From the NCBI RefSeq assembly GCF_030296915.1, contig NZ_AP028031.1, positions 1,235,501 through 1,299,500 on the forward strand: a DNA stretch of 64,000 nt. The letters are read 5' to 3'. Below, piece by piece: positions 46,301 to 53,974 of this stretch. Made by a program: the position numbers and the translations under genes. The stretch's first letter is position 1; each line of letters starts with the position of its first letter. Below the pieces are notes generated by a model, which saw only the letters and a list, made by a program, of their open reading frames with translations, made no database searches and was not told the origin of the DNA. This DNA comes from Anaerostipes hadrus ATCC 29173 = JCM 17467. Lineage in GTDB: Bacteria > Bacillota > Clostridia > Lachnospirales > Lachnospiraceae.

Positions 46301-47854
46301 AGTTTTGGATGTGGACACGATGCTTATCTATCCGATGAGATCACGAGAATGATGAAAGAAATTTCCGGGAAAACACCATTGATCTTAAAAGTAGATGAAA
46401 GTGATAATCAAGGACCATTGGGAATCCGTGTGCGTTCTTTCTTGGAGACAGTGAAAATGGGACGTGAGAAACATCAGAAATTAGAAGTAAAAGAGTTGCA
46501 AGAACCATATCCAGTCAAGTTTACAAAAGAAAACAGGAAAGAAAAAATCGCATTGGTTCCAAATACATCGCATGCATTTTGCAGAATTATGACAGCAGCA
46601 TTAAGAGGACAAGGAATTCGGGCGGTTGCTTTGGATATCGGGCGTGAAGAAGCAATTCGTTTGGGAAAGAAATATGTACATAATGATATCTGTTTCCCAG
46701 CACAGATCGTCATCGGAGAAGCATTGGCGGCACTGGAAAGTGGAAAGTATGATGACAAAGATGTTGCGATCGTTATGGGAAAATATGTTGGGGACTGTCG
46801 ACTGACACATTATGGGGCACTACTAAGAAAAGCTCTTGATGATGCAGGATATGACCATATTCCGATCCTGACAAATGATGATGCAGATTCTCATAATATG
46901 CACCCAGGATTTAAATTAAATCTGGCATCTTCTGTAAAAATCGCATTTGCATTACCGATGATCGATGTATTGGAGGAATTATTACGAAAGATCCGTCCAT
47001 ATGAAACAGTCAAAGGAAGTGCGGATGAAGCGTTTGACAAAGCCCTTGATCTTGTAATCGATGGATTGGAAAAGTCAGGAGTTCTTGGTGCAAGAAAAGG
47101 ATTTAAGAAGGCTATTTCTATCATGAAAAATATTTCTTATGATCGTACGAACTTAAAACCACAGATTCTGATCGTTGGGGAATATCTTCTGAACTTTCAT
47201 CCAGGAGCAAACCATGACATTGAAAAATATCTGGAAGAAAATGGATTTGAGATCATTGAAGCACGTATGACGGATGTTATCCGTAAGACATACTTTTATC
47301 AGGATTCACAGATCAGGGAATATCATTTAAATAAACCAATGGATCAAAAGATCTGGTTTCGGACAGCAGACATGTTCTTTGATCTTGCACACAGTCTGAC
47401 CGATTCCATTGCAAAAGGACATCCTTTATATAAACCAGCGATCCGTATGGATGATCTGGTAAAAGACAGTGATCCGATCATTCATCATACATTTGATGCA
47501 GGAGAGGGTGTGCTGATTCCAGGAGAGATCATTCATCACGCAAAACATGGATGCAAGTATTTCTTGATCTTACAGCCATTTGGATGCCTGCCAAACCATG
47601 TTGTTGGAAGAGGTATTTCTAAAAAATTAAAAGAAATGTATCCAAATGCACAGATTCTTCCATTAGACTATGATCCAGATGTCAGTTTTGCGAATATCGA
47701 AAATCGTCTGCAGATGCTTGTTATGAATGCGAAACAAGAAATCTTGGAAGAAAATGAAGAACGAGACCGTAGAAGAAGTCATCACTATATGGAAAGTGAC
47801 AAAAAAACATATCGTAGAAAGAAATATGGTGTCGAAAAAACTTCTGGTGTATAA
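43361..47854 (+). CDS. Giant acyl-CoA dehydratase activase-like protein with two ASKHA domains and DUF2229
   Basis: 1497 residues. Two BadF/HgdC-type ATPase domains: GIDVGSTTTKIVAVD at about 17-31 with cluster cysteines C144 (SCAGGTG) and C183 (GRCGVY), and GIDAGSTTTKFVLLD at about 348-362 with C473, C477 and C512 (SRCTVF). Then CPFCTNHC at 636-643, a DUF2229/HgdB-like region (IGIPRVLSYWDTMPFW, SDTVCFPAKLVHGHL) and a second CoA-dehydratase-like part (VHNDICFPAQIVIGEAL, MGKYVGDCRLTHYGALL). Classical activases transfer an electron with ATP to 2-hydroxyacyl-CoA dehydratases. These giant fusions are widespread in Clostridia but their substrate is unknown. The RBS AGGAG lies 15 bases before the ATG, further than usual. 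Confidence 0.87.
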   Translation: MMNNEMTKSNEQNILVGIDVGSTTTKIVAVDANDRHQLLFSDYARHHANQIASVIRSIKKFCGHIRDKKIRLCLTGSGAKPVASILKVPFVQEVAANAIALQDQFDQVGTAIELGGQDAKMIFFKDSENGQSQSVSDMRMNGSCAGGTGAFIDEIASVLKVPVEQFNELAQKGTHLYDISGRCGVYAKTDIQPLLNQGAAKEDLALSAFHAIAKQTIGGLAQGLEIKKPVAFEGGPLTFHPTLVKVFAERLNLKEDEILCPKHSELMIAYGAALSLDKMFADSKPKDVNKMLVILEDAQKDHSHVSGEIAKPFFESKEEENAFKEAHKKKQVTWKKPQKGEVVRCFLGIDAGSTTTKFVLLDEQEEILDSFYAPNEGDPLKVAKEALICLRKRYEEAGAELEILSAGTTGYGEMLFSKAFEIPCHTVETVAHARASEKYVKDASFILDIGGQDMKAIWLEDGVITNILLNEACSSGCGSFLENFASSLHIPTKEIAKKAFASKNPAVLGSRCTVFMNSSIITEQRNGKNPEDIMAGLCRSIIQNVFTKVIRVSNLDSLGTKIVVQGGTFENDAVLRAMEEYVGREVIRAPYPGIMGAIGVGLIAKEQYEKNPKEVSTWDLRDLDTFSYEQQANAPCPFCTNHCQRTIVQFSNGNSWVTNNRCEKGEIIGDPRNDEVGKQLKETIRKTQSVPDLFQERKKLLFKEYPYPVPKTERDITIGIPRVLSYWDTMPFWTTFFKSLGYKVQLSDESTREIYESGLSAVTSDTVCFPAKLVHGHLRNLVKKYHVDRIFMPSITTVPPENMEKTSESMCAVVKGYPIVIRNSDNPQDKWNVPFDAPLFHWHTKKDRQHQLVKYMEEVYHVSKEEVMNAMHTADQAQKSFDQQLKKRGEEILNEVKEKNEFAVVLASRPYQNDTLVNHDLSKMFTKAGIAVLTADSLPEVNQTELSKSRLDIVNNYHARMLSSAILCAQSEHLEYVQLVSFGCGHDAYLSDEITRMMKEISGKTPLILKVDESDNQGPLGIRVRSFLETVKMGREKHQKLEVKELQEPYPVKFTKENRKEKIALVPNTSHAFCRIMTAALRGQGIRAVALDIGREEAIRLGKKYVHNDICFPAQIVIGEALAALESGKYDDKDVAIVMGKYVGDCRLTHYGALLRKALDDAGYDHIPILTNDDADSHNMHPGFKLNLASSVKIAFALPMIDVLEELLRKIRPYETVKGSADEAFDKALDLVIDGLEKSGVLGARKGFKKAISIMKNISYDRTNLKPQILIVGEYLLNFHPGANHDIEKYLEENGFEIIEARMTDVIRKTYFYQDSQIREYHLNKPMDQKIWFRTADMFFDLAHSLTDSIAKGHPLYKPAIRMDDLVKDSDPIIHHTFDAGEGVLIPGEIIHHAKHGCKYFLILQPFGCLPNHVVGRGISKKLKEMYPNAQILPLDYDPDVSFANIENRLQMLVMNAKQEILEENEERDRRRSHHYMESDKKTYRRKKYGVEKTSGV

Positions 47855-47868
47855 AAAATAGAATTAAA

Positions 47869-47897
47869 TTGTTGAATTTTGTTAAATATGCTATAAT
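47869..47897 (+). promoter_or_regulatory. Sigma-A-like promoter of the HPt gene
   Basis: TTGTTG (47869-47874), 17-base spacer, TATAAT (47892-47897), 43 bases before the ATG. A TGTCGAA (0A-box sequence) at 47830-47836, in the end of the activase gene, lies 32 bases upstream of the -35. Confidence 0.6.
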
Positions 47898-47940
47898 CCA
47901 TTTTAGGTTATTCAAAAATAATTTGAATGGAGGAGAAGTA

Positions 47941-48291
47941 ATGAATATTCAGGAGTTTTATGACAGTATTGATGAAAGTTATGAAAATGTAAGCAGCCGT
48001 ATGATGGGAAACCAGAAACTGGTGGAAAAGTTTGTCCGTAAGTTTTTAGATGATCCTACTTATGGACAGATTAAAGAAGCAGTAGATAAGATGGATTATG
48101 ATGAAATTCTTCGAACAACTCATACGATGAAAGGAATTGCAAGCAATCTGGAGTTTACACATTTACAGCAAAAAAGTGCGAAAGCAGTAGATATGATCCG
48201 TGCAGGACAGCGCGAAGAAGTATTGCCAGTGATCGGTGAAATTGAGAAAGAATATCAAAAAGTTATAGAACAGATCCAGAAATTGGATTAA
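47941..48291 (+). CDS. Orphan histidine phosphotransfer (HPt) protein
   Basis: 116 residues from the ATG after GGAGGAG; the longer in-frame start at 47869 would pass through the promoter. It is a four-helix HPt domain with phospho-accepting His in RTTHTMKGIASNLEF (H-x-x-K-G pattern), and nothing else. HPt proteins relay phosphoryl groups between response-regulator receivers. No histidine kinase or response regulator is adjacent, so the partner is unknown; the Spo0A family at 27-29 kb is one candidate only. Confidence 0.85.
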   Translation: MNIQEFYDSIDESYENVSSRMMGNQKLVEKFVRKFLDDPTYGQIKEAVDKMDYDEILRTTHTMKGIASNLEFTHLQQKSAKAVDMIRAGQREEVLPVIGEIEKEYQKVIEQIQKLD

Positions 48292-48383
48292 ATTGGATAA
48301 TAAGAAGACAAAGATGAGGGAATCTTTCGAAGTAGTATGAAGGAGACAGCGACAACATAAAAAATAAAAAGGAACTAGTGATT

Positions 48384-48770
48384 ATGCAAAACAAAACAAA
48401 AAATATATTTTTTAAGATAATCTCAGGACTCGTTTTGATTCAGGGTGTGTTGCAGTTATTGAATCTGTTAGGGCTTGTAGGTTATGGAAGAACGACGACT
48501 TCTGCAACAAAGTTTTATCTTGGACTTGTTTTGATCGGCGGCTACGCAGTAGCAGCAATGGTCGGTGGATATACGGGTCTTAAAGATGGAAATACACAGG
48601 AAGGATGTAAAAGATGTTTTTATGTCAGTCTTGTACTGATCGCAATTACGATTGCCACGATTATTTTAAATGTTGTATTTAAAGCATATTCAGTAACTCA
48701 GTTTGAGGCACTGATCATACCAGTGTTGTTTATGCTTTTTACAATATTAAATGGACGAAAGAATTTGTAA
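48384..48770 (+). CDS. Small four-helix membrane protein, unknown function
   Basis: 128 residues with four predicted transmembrane helices (about 8-28, 42-62, 75-95, 105-123) joined by short loops; GGYTGLKDGNTQEGCKRC links helices 2 and 3. I do not recognise a family. I start at ATG 48384, 10 bases after AAGGA; GTG at 48378 is the alternative. It is 92 bases after the HPt gene, has no clear promoter of its own and is closed by a terminator, so it may be co-transcribed with HPt. Confidence 0.65.
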   Translation: MQNKTKNIFFKIISGLVLIQGVLQLLNLLGLVGYGRTTTSATKFYLGLVLIGGYAVAAMVGGYTGLKDGNTQEGCKRCFYVSLVLIAITIATIILNVVFKAYSVTQFEALIIPVLFMLFTILNGRKNL

Positions 48771-48774
48771 ACAT

Positions 48775-48811
48775 AAAAGGGTCTTTTTCGATTTCGAAAG
48801 AGGTCCTTTTT
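48775..48811 (+). terminator. Terminator before pyrH
   Basis: AAAAGGGTCTTTTTCGA (48775-48791) pairs with TCGAAAGAGGTCCTTTT (48794-48810) across a 2-base loop with two mismatched or wobble positions, followed by T. Confidence 0.8.
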
Positions 48812-48815
48812 ATAG

Positions 48816-48844
48816 TTGTTCTTTTCTTGATGATATGATATAAT
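48816..48844 (+). promoter_or_regulatory. Promoter of the pyrH-frr block
   Basis: TTGTTC (48816-48821), 17-base spacer, TATAAT (48839-48844) with TG one base upstream (extended -10), 44 bases before the pyrH ATG. Confidence 0.65.
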
Positions 48845-48888
48845 TTCACATAGTGATTTGGCAAAGAAAGAACAAATGAGGTAGACCA

Positions 48889-49602
48889 ATGAAAGATTTA
48901 AAAGATATGAAACGTGTGCTTTTAAAGTTAAGTGGAGAAGCACTTGCCGGAGATAAGAAGACAGGATTTGATGAAGCAACATGTGCAGATGCAGCACGTC
49001 AGGTAAAGACATTAGTAGATGAGGGACTTCAGGTAGCGATCGTTATCGGAGGAGGAAACTTCTGGAGAGGACGTACAAGCGAGAGTATGGAACGTACAAA
49101 AGCTGATCAGATCGGAATGCTTGCGACAGTTATGAACTGTATCTATGTATCCGATGCATTCAGAACAGCAGGAATGGAAACAGAAGTATATACTCCATTT
49201 GTATGCGGAGCATTTACAGAATTATTTTCCAAAGATAAAGCAGTCAAAGCTTTAGATGAAGGAAAGGTTGTATTTTTTGCAGGTGGAACAGGACATCCTT
49301 ATTTCTCAACAGATACAGCAACAGCACTTCGTGCGATCGAGATTGAAGCAGATGCGATCTTATTAGCAAAATCAATTGACGGCGTATATGACAGTGATCC
49401 TGCTGTGAATGAAAATGCGGTGAAATATGACAGTATCACAATGGAAGAAGTATTGGATCAGAAATTAGGAGTGATCGACCTAACAGCAACGATCATGTGC
49501 CTTGAAAATAAGATGCCATTAGCAGTTTTTGGATTAAATGAAGAAAACAGCATTGAGAATTTAATGAAAGGTGAATTTAACGGAACATATGTAACCGTTT
49601 GA
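48889..49602 (+). CDS. pyrH: UMP kinase
   Basis: 237 residues of the amino-acid-kinase fold: RVLLKLSGEALAGDK (ATP site), VAIVIGGGNFWRG (uridylate loop), GGTGHPYFSTDTATALRA and SIDGVYDSDPA. It phosphorylates UMP to UDP and is hexameric. pyrH-frr-uppS-cdsA-dxr-rseP order is conserved across bacteria. RBS GAGGTAGACC. Confidence 0.95.
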   Translation: MKDLKDMKRVLLKLSGEALAGDKKTGFDEATCADAARQVKTLVDEGLQVAIVIGGGNFWRGRTSESMERTKADQIGMLATVMNCIYVSDAFRTAGMETEVYTPFVCGAFTELFSKDKAVKALDEGKVVFFAGGTGHPYFSTDTATALRAIEIEADAILLAKSIDGVYDSDPAVNENAVKYDSITMEEVLDQKLGVIDLTATIMCLENKMPLAVFGLNEENSIENLMKGEFNGTYVTV

Positions 49603-49625
49603 TAAATTAGGAGGACGAAAGAAAC

Positions 49626-50171
49626 ATGTTAAAACAATTTGAAGACAAGATGCAGAAATCTTTAGACAGTATGGCGAATGATTTTATGACAATTCGTGCA
49701 GGACGTGCCAATCCTCATGTATTAGATAAAGTCAAAGTTGATTATTATGGAGTTGCAACTCCTGTAGCACAGGTTGGTAATGTTTCTGTACCTGAAGCAA
49801 GAACGATCATGATTCAGCCATGGGAGCCAAACTTATTAAAAGAGATCGAGAAAGCGATTTTAGTATCTGATATCGGGATCACACCAACAAATGATGGTAA
49901 AGCAATCCGATTAAACTTCCCAGATCTTACAGAAGAACGAAGAAAAGAGCTTGCAAAAGATGTCAAGAAACGTGGAGAAGAAGCAAAGGTAGCAGTTAGA
50001 AATATCCGTCGTGATGCAAATGATTTTGTCAAGAAACAGAATAAAGCCGGAGATTTAAATGATGATCAGGCAAAAGATGAAGAAGACAAAGTACAGAAGA
50101 TGACAGATAAATACATCAAACAGATTGATGAAGCAGTTGATGCAAAATCAAAAGAAATCATGACAGTTTAA
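49626..50171 (+). CDS. frr: Ribosome recycling factor
   Basis: 181 residues: MQKSLDSMANDFMTIRAGRANPH (the RAGRA turn), VQPWEP-like IMIQPWEPNLL, IRLNFPDLTEERRKELAK, and the C-terminal helix KYIKQIDEAVDAKSKEIMTV. With EF-G it splits post-termination ribosomes. RBS AGGAGG; 23 bases after pyrH. A terminator follows. Confidence 0.96.
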   Translation: MLKQFEDKMQKSLDSMANDFMTIRAGRANPHVLDKVKVDYYGVATPVAQVGNVSVPEARTIMIQPWEPNLLKEIEKAILVSDIGITPTNDGKAIRLNFPDLTEERRKELAKDVKKRGEEAKVAVRNIRRDANDFVKKQNKAGDLNDDQAKDEEDKVQKMTDKYIKQIDEAVDAKSKEIMTV

Positions 50172-50184
50172 TCTTAATCATCAA

Positions 50185-50214
50185 CAGGGTTGAAATCTCA
50201 GCCCTGTTTTGTTT
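50185..50214 (+). terminator. Terminator between frr and uppS
   Basis: CAGGGTTGA (50185-50193) pairs with TCAGCCCTG (50198-50206), one G-T wobble, 4-base loop, then TTTTGTTT. Confidence 0.75.
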
Positions 50215-50260
50215 CATGTGGAAAGAAACGAAAGTTATATATGATACACAGGAGGTCCAA

Positions 50261-50968
50261 ATGGAGAATTTAAATATTCCACAACATGTGGCCATTATCT
50301 TAGATGGGAATGGAAGATGGGCAAAAAAACGCCATTTACCTAGGAATATGGGACATAGACAGGGAAGTAAAGTGGTGGAACAGATCATAGAAGATGCACA
50401 TGATCTTGGAATTAAATATTTAACAGTTTATGCTTTTTCAACAGAGAATTGGAAACGCCCACAGGACGAAGTAAATGCATTGATGAAACTGCTTCGTGAT
50501 TATTTAAAGACATGTATCAAGCGTGCAAATAAAAATAATATGAAAGTCAGAGTGATCGGAGATATCACAGGACTTTCCGAAGATTTACAGGAGAAGATCA
50601 TTGAGCTTGAGAAGGCATCCAAAGATAATACAGGGATCAATTTTACGATCGCACTGAATTATGGAAGTCGTGATGAGATGGTGCGGGCTATGAGACATAT
50701 GGCAGATGATCTTTCTAGTGGAAATCTTTCCAAAGATATGATCACGGAAGAAGTGTTTAATGGATATCTGGATACAAAAGAACTTCCAGATCCAGATCTG
50801 ATGATTCGTACAAGTGGGGAAGAAAGATTGTCGAACTTTATGTTATGGCAGTTAGCATATACAGAATTTTATTTTACAGATGTGCTCTGGCCTGATTTTA
50901 ATAAAAAGGAATTAATAAAGGCGATCGAATACTATAATAGACGCGACCGCAGATTTGGAGGAATATAA
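50261..50968 (+). CDS. uppS: Undecaprenyl diphosphate synthase
   Basis: 235 residues from the ATG after AGGAGGT; an upstream in-frame start at 50216 lacks an RBS and lies in the terminator tail. Cis-prenyltransferase motifs: ILDGNGRWAKKR (catalytic Asp, P-loop), GHRQG, LTVYAFSTENWKRP, RTSGEERLSNFMLWQLAYTEFYF. It extends farnesyl diphosphate (IspA product) to the C55 lipid carrier for cell-wall glycans. cdsA starts 4 bases after its stop. Confidence 0.95.
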   Translation: MENLNIPQHVAIILDGNGRWAKKRHLPRNMGHRQGSKVVEQIIEDAHDLGIKYLTVYAFSTENWKRPQDEVNALMKLLRDYLKTCIKRANKNNMKVRVIGDITGLSEDLQEKIIELEKASKDNTGINFTIALNYGSRDEMVRAMRHMADDLSSGNLSKDMITEEVFNGYLDTKELPDPDLMIRTSGEERLSNFMLWQLAYTEFYFTDVLWPDFNKKELIKAIEYYNRRDRRFGGI

Positions 50969-50972
50969 GTTT

Positions 50973-51785
50973 ATGTTTAAGCAAAGACTGATCAGTGGGA
51001 TCATTTTAGTATTGATCGCAGCTTTTGGGTTATATATGGGTGGAATTGTGACGTTTGCAATGACATTGATCGTTGCATTGATCGGATACAGCGAGATTTT
51101 AAAGATTTATCATATTGAGAAATCATCTTTGGCAGTGATCGGATATACAGGCACGATTCTTTATTATGTGGCATTGTTATTTGATCTTGATCAATGGACC
51201 ACAGCAATCATTATTTTATTTTTAATCTTTTTACTCGGATGCTATGTGGTACGTTTTCCAAAGTATAAAGTGGACCAGATGATGGCAGGATTCTTTGGAT
51301 TTGTATATGTAGCGGTTATGATGTCCTTTATCTATCAGATCCGTGAATTACAAAATGGAGGAGAATTTGTTGTATTATTATTCCTTGCAGCATGGGGAAA
51401 TGACACTTTAGCATATTGTACAGGAATGTTGATCGGAAAACATAAGATGTCACCAATTTTAAGTCCTAAGAAAAGTATAGAAGGTTTGGTTGGCGGAATT
51501 GTCGGTGCGGCAATTCTTGGTGCATTATATGGATTATATCTAAACACATATATCAGATTTAGTTTTAATCCAGTTACAATGTTCCCAATTGTTTGTGGAC
51601 TAGGTGGAGCAGTTTCAGTCATTGGAGATTTGGCAGCATCTGCGATCAAGAGAGATTCAGGAATTAAGGATTATGGTACATTGATCCCTGGTCATGGAGG
51701 AATTCTTGATCGATTTGATAGTATTATTTTTATTGCACCTGTCATTTATTATCTGACAGTTATGATCTCAGGAGGAGCGATCTAG
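50973..51785 (+). CDS. cdsA: Phosphatidate cytidylyltransferase
   Basis: 270 residues, about eight membrane helices. The CTP transferase signature is near the end: SPKKSIEGLVGG, then SVIGDLAASAIKRDSGIKD and GTLIPGHGGILDRFDS. It makes CDP-diacylglycerol for phospholipids. I start at ATG 50973, 11 bases after GGAGG; the TTG at 50955 is upstream of that RBS. dxr follows after 1 base. Confidence 0.95.
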   Translation: MFKQRLISGIILVLIAAFGLYMGGIVTFAMTLIVALIGYSEILKIYHIEKSSLAVIGYTGTILYYVALLFDLDQWTTAIIILFLIFLLGCYVVRFPKYKVDQMMAGFFGFVYVAVMMSFIYQIRELQNGGEFVVLLFLAAWGNDTLAYCTGMLIGKHKMSPILSPKKSIEGLVGGIVGAAILGALYGLYLNTYIRFSFNPVTMFPIVCGLGGAVSVIGDLAASAIKRDSGIKDYGTLIPGHGGILDRFDSIIFIAPVIYYLTVMISGGAI

Positions 51786-51786
51786 A

Positions 51787-52926
51787 ATGAAATATATTTC
51801 AATTATTGGATCTACAGGTTCCATTGGAACCCAGACACTAGATATCGTACGAAGTAATAAAGATCTGAAAGTTACAGCCTTAGCAGCAGGAACAAGTATT
51901 GATCTGTTAGAGAAACAAGCAAGAGAATTTCAGCCAGTGATCGTTGCTGTATACAATGAACAGAAGGCAGAAGAGTTGAAACTTCGTCTGGCAGATACGA
52001 GTATAAAAGTATGTGCAGGAATGGATGGATTATTAGAAGCAGCAACACAGGAGCAGTGTTCTGTTGTTGTCACAGCAATTGTCGGAATGATCGGAATTCG
52101 TCCAACGATCGCTGCGATGAAGGCTGGGAAAGACATCGCACTTGCTAATAAAGAAACATTGGTAACTGCAGGGCATATCATTATGCCAATGGCGGAAGAA
52201 TTGGGTGTTTCTATTTATCCAGTAGATAGTGAGCATTCTGCAATTTTTCAGTGTTTACAGAGCGGGAAAAGAGATGATCTTGATTCTCTGATCATTACAG
52301 CATCAGGGGGACCGTTCCGTAAGAAAACGACAGAAGAATTAAAACATGTGACAGTAGAAGATGCGCTGAATCATCCAAATTGGTCAATGGGACGAAAGAT
52401 TACGATTGATTCCGCAACGTTAGTGAATAAAGGACTCGAAGTGATCGAAGCCAAATGGTTGTTTGGAGTGGATTTTGATAATATTCATGTTGTAGTACAA
52501 CCAAAGAGTGTGATCCATTCTATGATTCAGTTTAAGGATGGAAGTGTGATCGCACAGCTTGGAACACCGGATATGAAATTACCGATTCAATATGCATTAT
52601 TTTATCCACAACATAGAAATCTTGCGGGAGAACGTCTGGATTTTGCAAAATTAAAAGAAATTACATTTGAAGAACCACCAGTGGATGTTCTAAAAGGACT
52701 TCCTTATGCATATAAAGCAGGTAGGATCGGTGGAAGCATGCCAACAGTCTTAAATGCTGCAAATGAAAAAGCAGTTGCATTATTTTTAGGCCGTAAGATT
52801 CAGTTTTTAGATATTTACGACATCATTGAAGACACAATGAATGCCCATAAAGTTATTGAGAATCCGACACTGGAAGAAGTGTTAGAGACAGAGCAATGGG
52901 TGTATGAACACATAGAAAGCAGGTAG
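51787..52926 (+). CDS. dxr: 1-deoxy-D-xylulose-5-phosphate reductoisomerase
   Basis: 379 residues: NADPH Rossmann start SIIGSTGSIGTQTLDIV; substrate/metal region PVDSEHSAIFQCL (Asp and Glu metal ligands), ASGGPFRKK, HPNWSMGRKITIDSATLVNKGLEVIEA. It turns DXP (from Dxs at 15.4 kb) into MEP. RBS GGAGGAG inside the cdsA end; rseP starts 4 bases later. Confidence 0.96.
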   Translation: MKYISIIGSTGSIGTQTLDIVRSNKDLKVTALAAGTSIDLLEKQAREFQPVIVAVYNEQKAEELKLRLADTSIKVCAGMDGLLEAATQEQCSVVVTAIVGMIGIRPTIAAMKAGKDIALANKETLVTAGHIIMPMAEELGVSIYPVDSEHSAIFQCLQSGKRDDLDSLIITASGGPFRKKTTEELKHVTVEDALNHPNWSMGRKITIDSATLVNKGLEVIEAKWLFGVDFDNIHVVVQPKSVIHSMIQFKDGSVIAQLGTPDMKLPIQYALFYPQHRNLAGERLDFAKLKEITFEEPPVDVLKGLPYAYKAGRIGGSMPTVLNAANEKAVALFLGRKIQFLDIYDIIEDTMNAHKVIENPTLEEVLETEQWVYEHIESR

Positions 52927-52930
52927 ATCA

Positions 52931-53962
52931 TTGAATATTATCATTGCAATTTTGATTTTTGGAATTATTATTATTGTGCATGAATTAGGGCATTTTCTGA
53001 TCGCTAAGAAAAATGGGATTCAGGTAGATGAATTTTGCATTGGACTTGGACCAACGATTATAGGAAAGCAGGTTGGAGAGACTTTTTATTCTGTCAAACT
53101 GCTGCCATTTGGTGGTGCATGTATGATGGGAGAAGATGAAGACCGACCTGAAGAAAATGCGTTTAATAATAAGTCCGTCTGGGCAAGGATGGGAGTTATT
53201 TTTGGAGGACCATTTTTTAACTTTATCTTAGCGTTTATATTTTCAATTATAGTGATCGGAATGTCTGGTGCTGACATTCCGAAGATTTCCAAAGTAGAAA
53301 AAGATTCACCAGCATATGAAGCAGGAATCCGTAAAGGAGATACTATGATCAAAGTTGCTGGAAAGAAAATGCACAATTACAGAGAGTTTTCCTATTATAT
53401 GTATTTAGATTATGATGGAGGGAAAATTCCGATCACGATATTACAAAACGGAAAAGAAAAAAATATAAACGTCACACCAGAGTATGATAAAGAACGAGGA
53501 CAATATCTGATCGGGATTACCTGGAATGGGTATCAGAAAGTAGGTCCGTTAAAAACGATCGAATACAGTTTCCGAGAAGTAGGATTGCAGGTAAAGATTA
53601 CTTTAAAGAGTGTAAAGATGTTAGTTTCACAAAAACTTGGTGTGAAAGATCTTTCAGGACCAGTGGGAATTGTCAAAACGGTCGGAGACCAATATACACA
53701 GGCTGCCGCCTATGGATTTAAAACAGTATTTTTGACAATGGTAAACTGGATCATTTTGATCAGCGCAAACCTTGGTGTGATGAATTTATTGCCATTACCA
53801 GCACTTGATGGAGGCCGTTTATTGTTTTTGATCATAGAAGCAATTACTGGAAAGGCTGTGCCACAGAATATGGAAGCGCTGGTACACACTGCAGGATTGA
53901 TCTTATTAATGCTTTTGATGGTATTTGTAATGTATCAGGATATTGTAAAGATTTTCATGTAA
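52931..53962 (+). CDS. rseP: RIP metalloprotease RseP, TTG start
   Basis: 343 residues of the site-2 protease family: HELGHFLIAKKNGI in helix 1 (zinc HExxH), central PDZ domain (DSPAYEAGIRKGDTMIKVAG), and NLLPLPALDGGRLLF in helix 3 (LDG zinc Asp), with four membrane helices. It cleaves transmembrane regulators such as anti-sigma factors or signal-peptide remnants. The start is TTG 5 bases after the dxr stop, with AGG just upstream. The substrate here is unknown. Confidence 0.94.
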   Translation: MNIIIAILIFGIIIIVHELGHFLIAKKNGIQVDEFCIGLGPTIIGKQVGETFYSVKLLPFGGACMMGEDEDRPEENAFNNKSVWARMGVIFGGPFFNFILAFIFSIIVIGMSGADIPKISKVEKDSPAYEAGIRKGDTMIKVAGKKMHNYREFSYYMYLDYDGGKIPITILQNGKEKNINVTPEYDKERGQYLIGITWNGYQKVGPLKTIEYSFREVGLQVKITLKSVKMLVSQKLGVKDLSGPVGIVKTVGDQYTQAAAYGFKTVFLTMVNWIILISANLGVMNLLPLPALDGGRLLFLIIEAITGKAVPQNMEALVHTAGLILLMLLMVFVMYQDIVKIFM

Positions 53963-53974
53963 AGGGGGATTTGC

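Noticed and set aside
50829..50835. Exact TGTCGAA (0A-box sequence) inside uppS
   Set aside because: Within a conserved coding motif region and not near a promoter; shows that single copies occur by chance.
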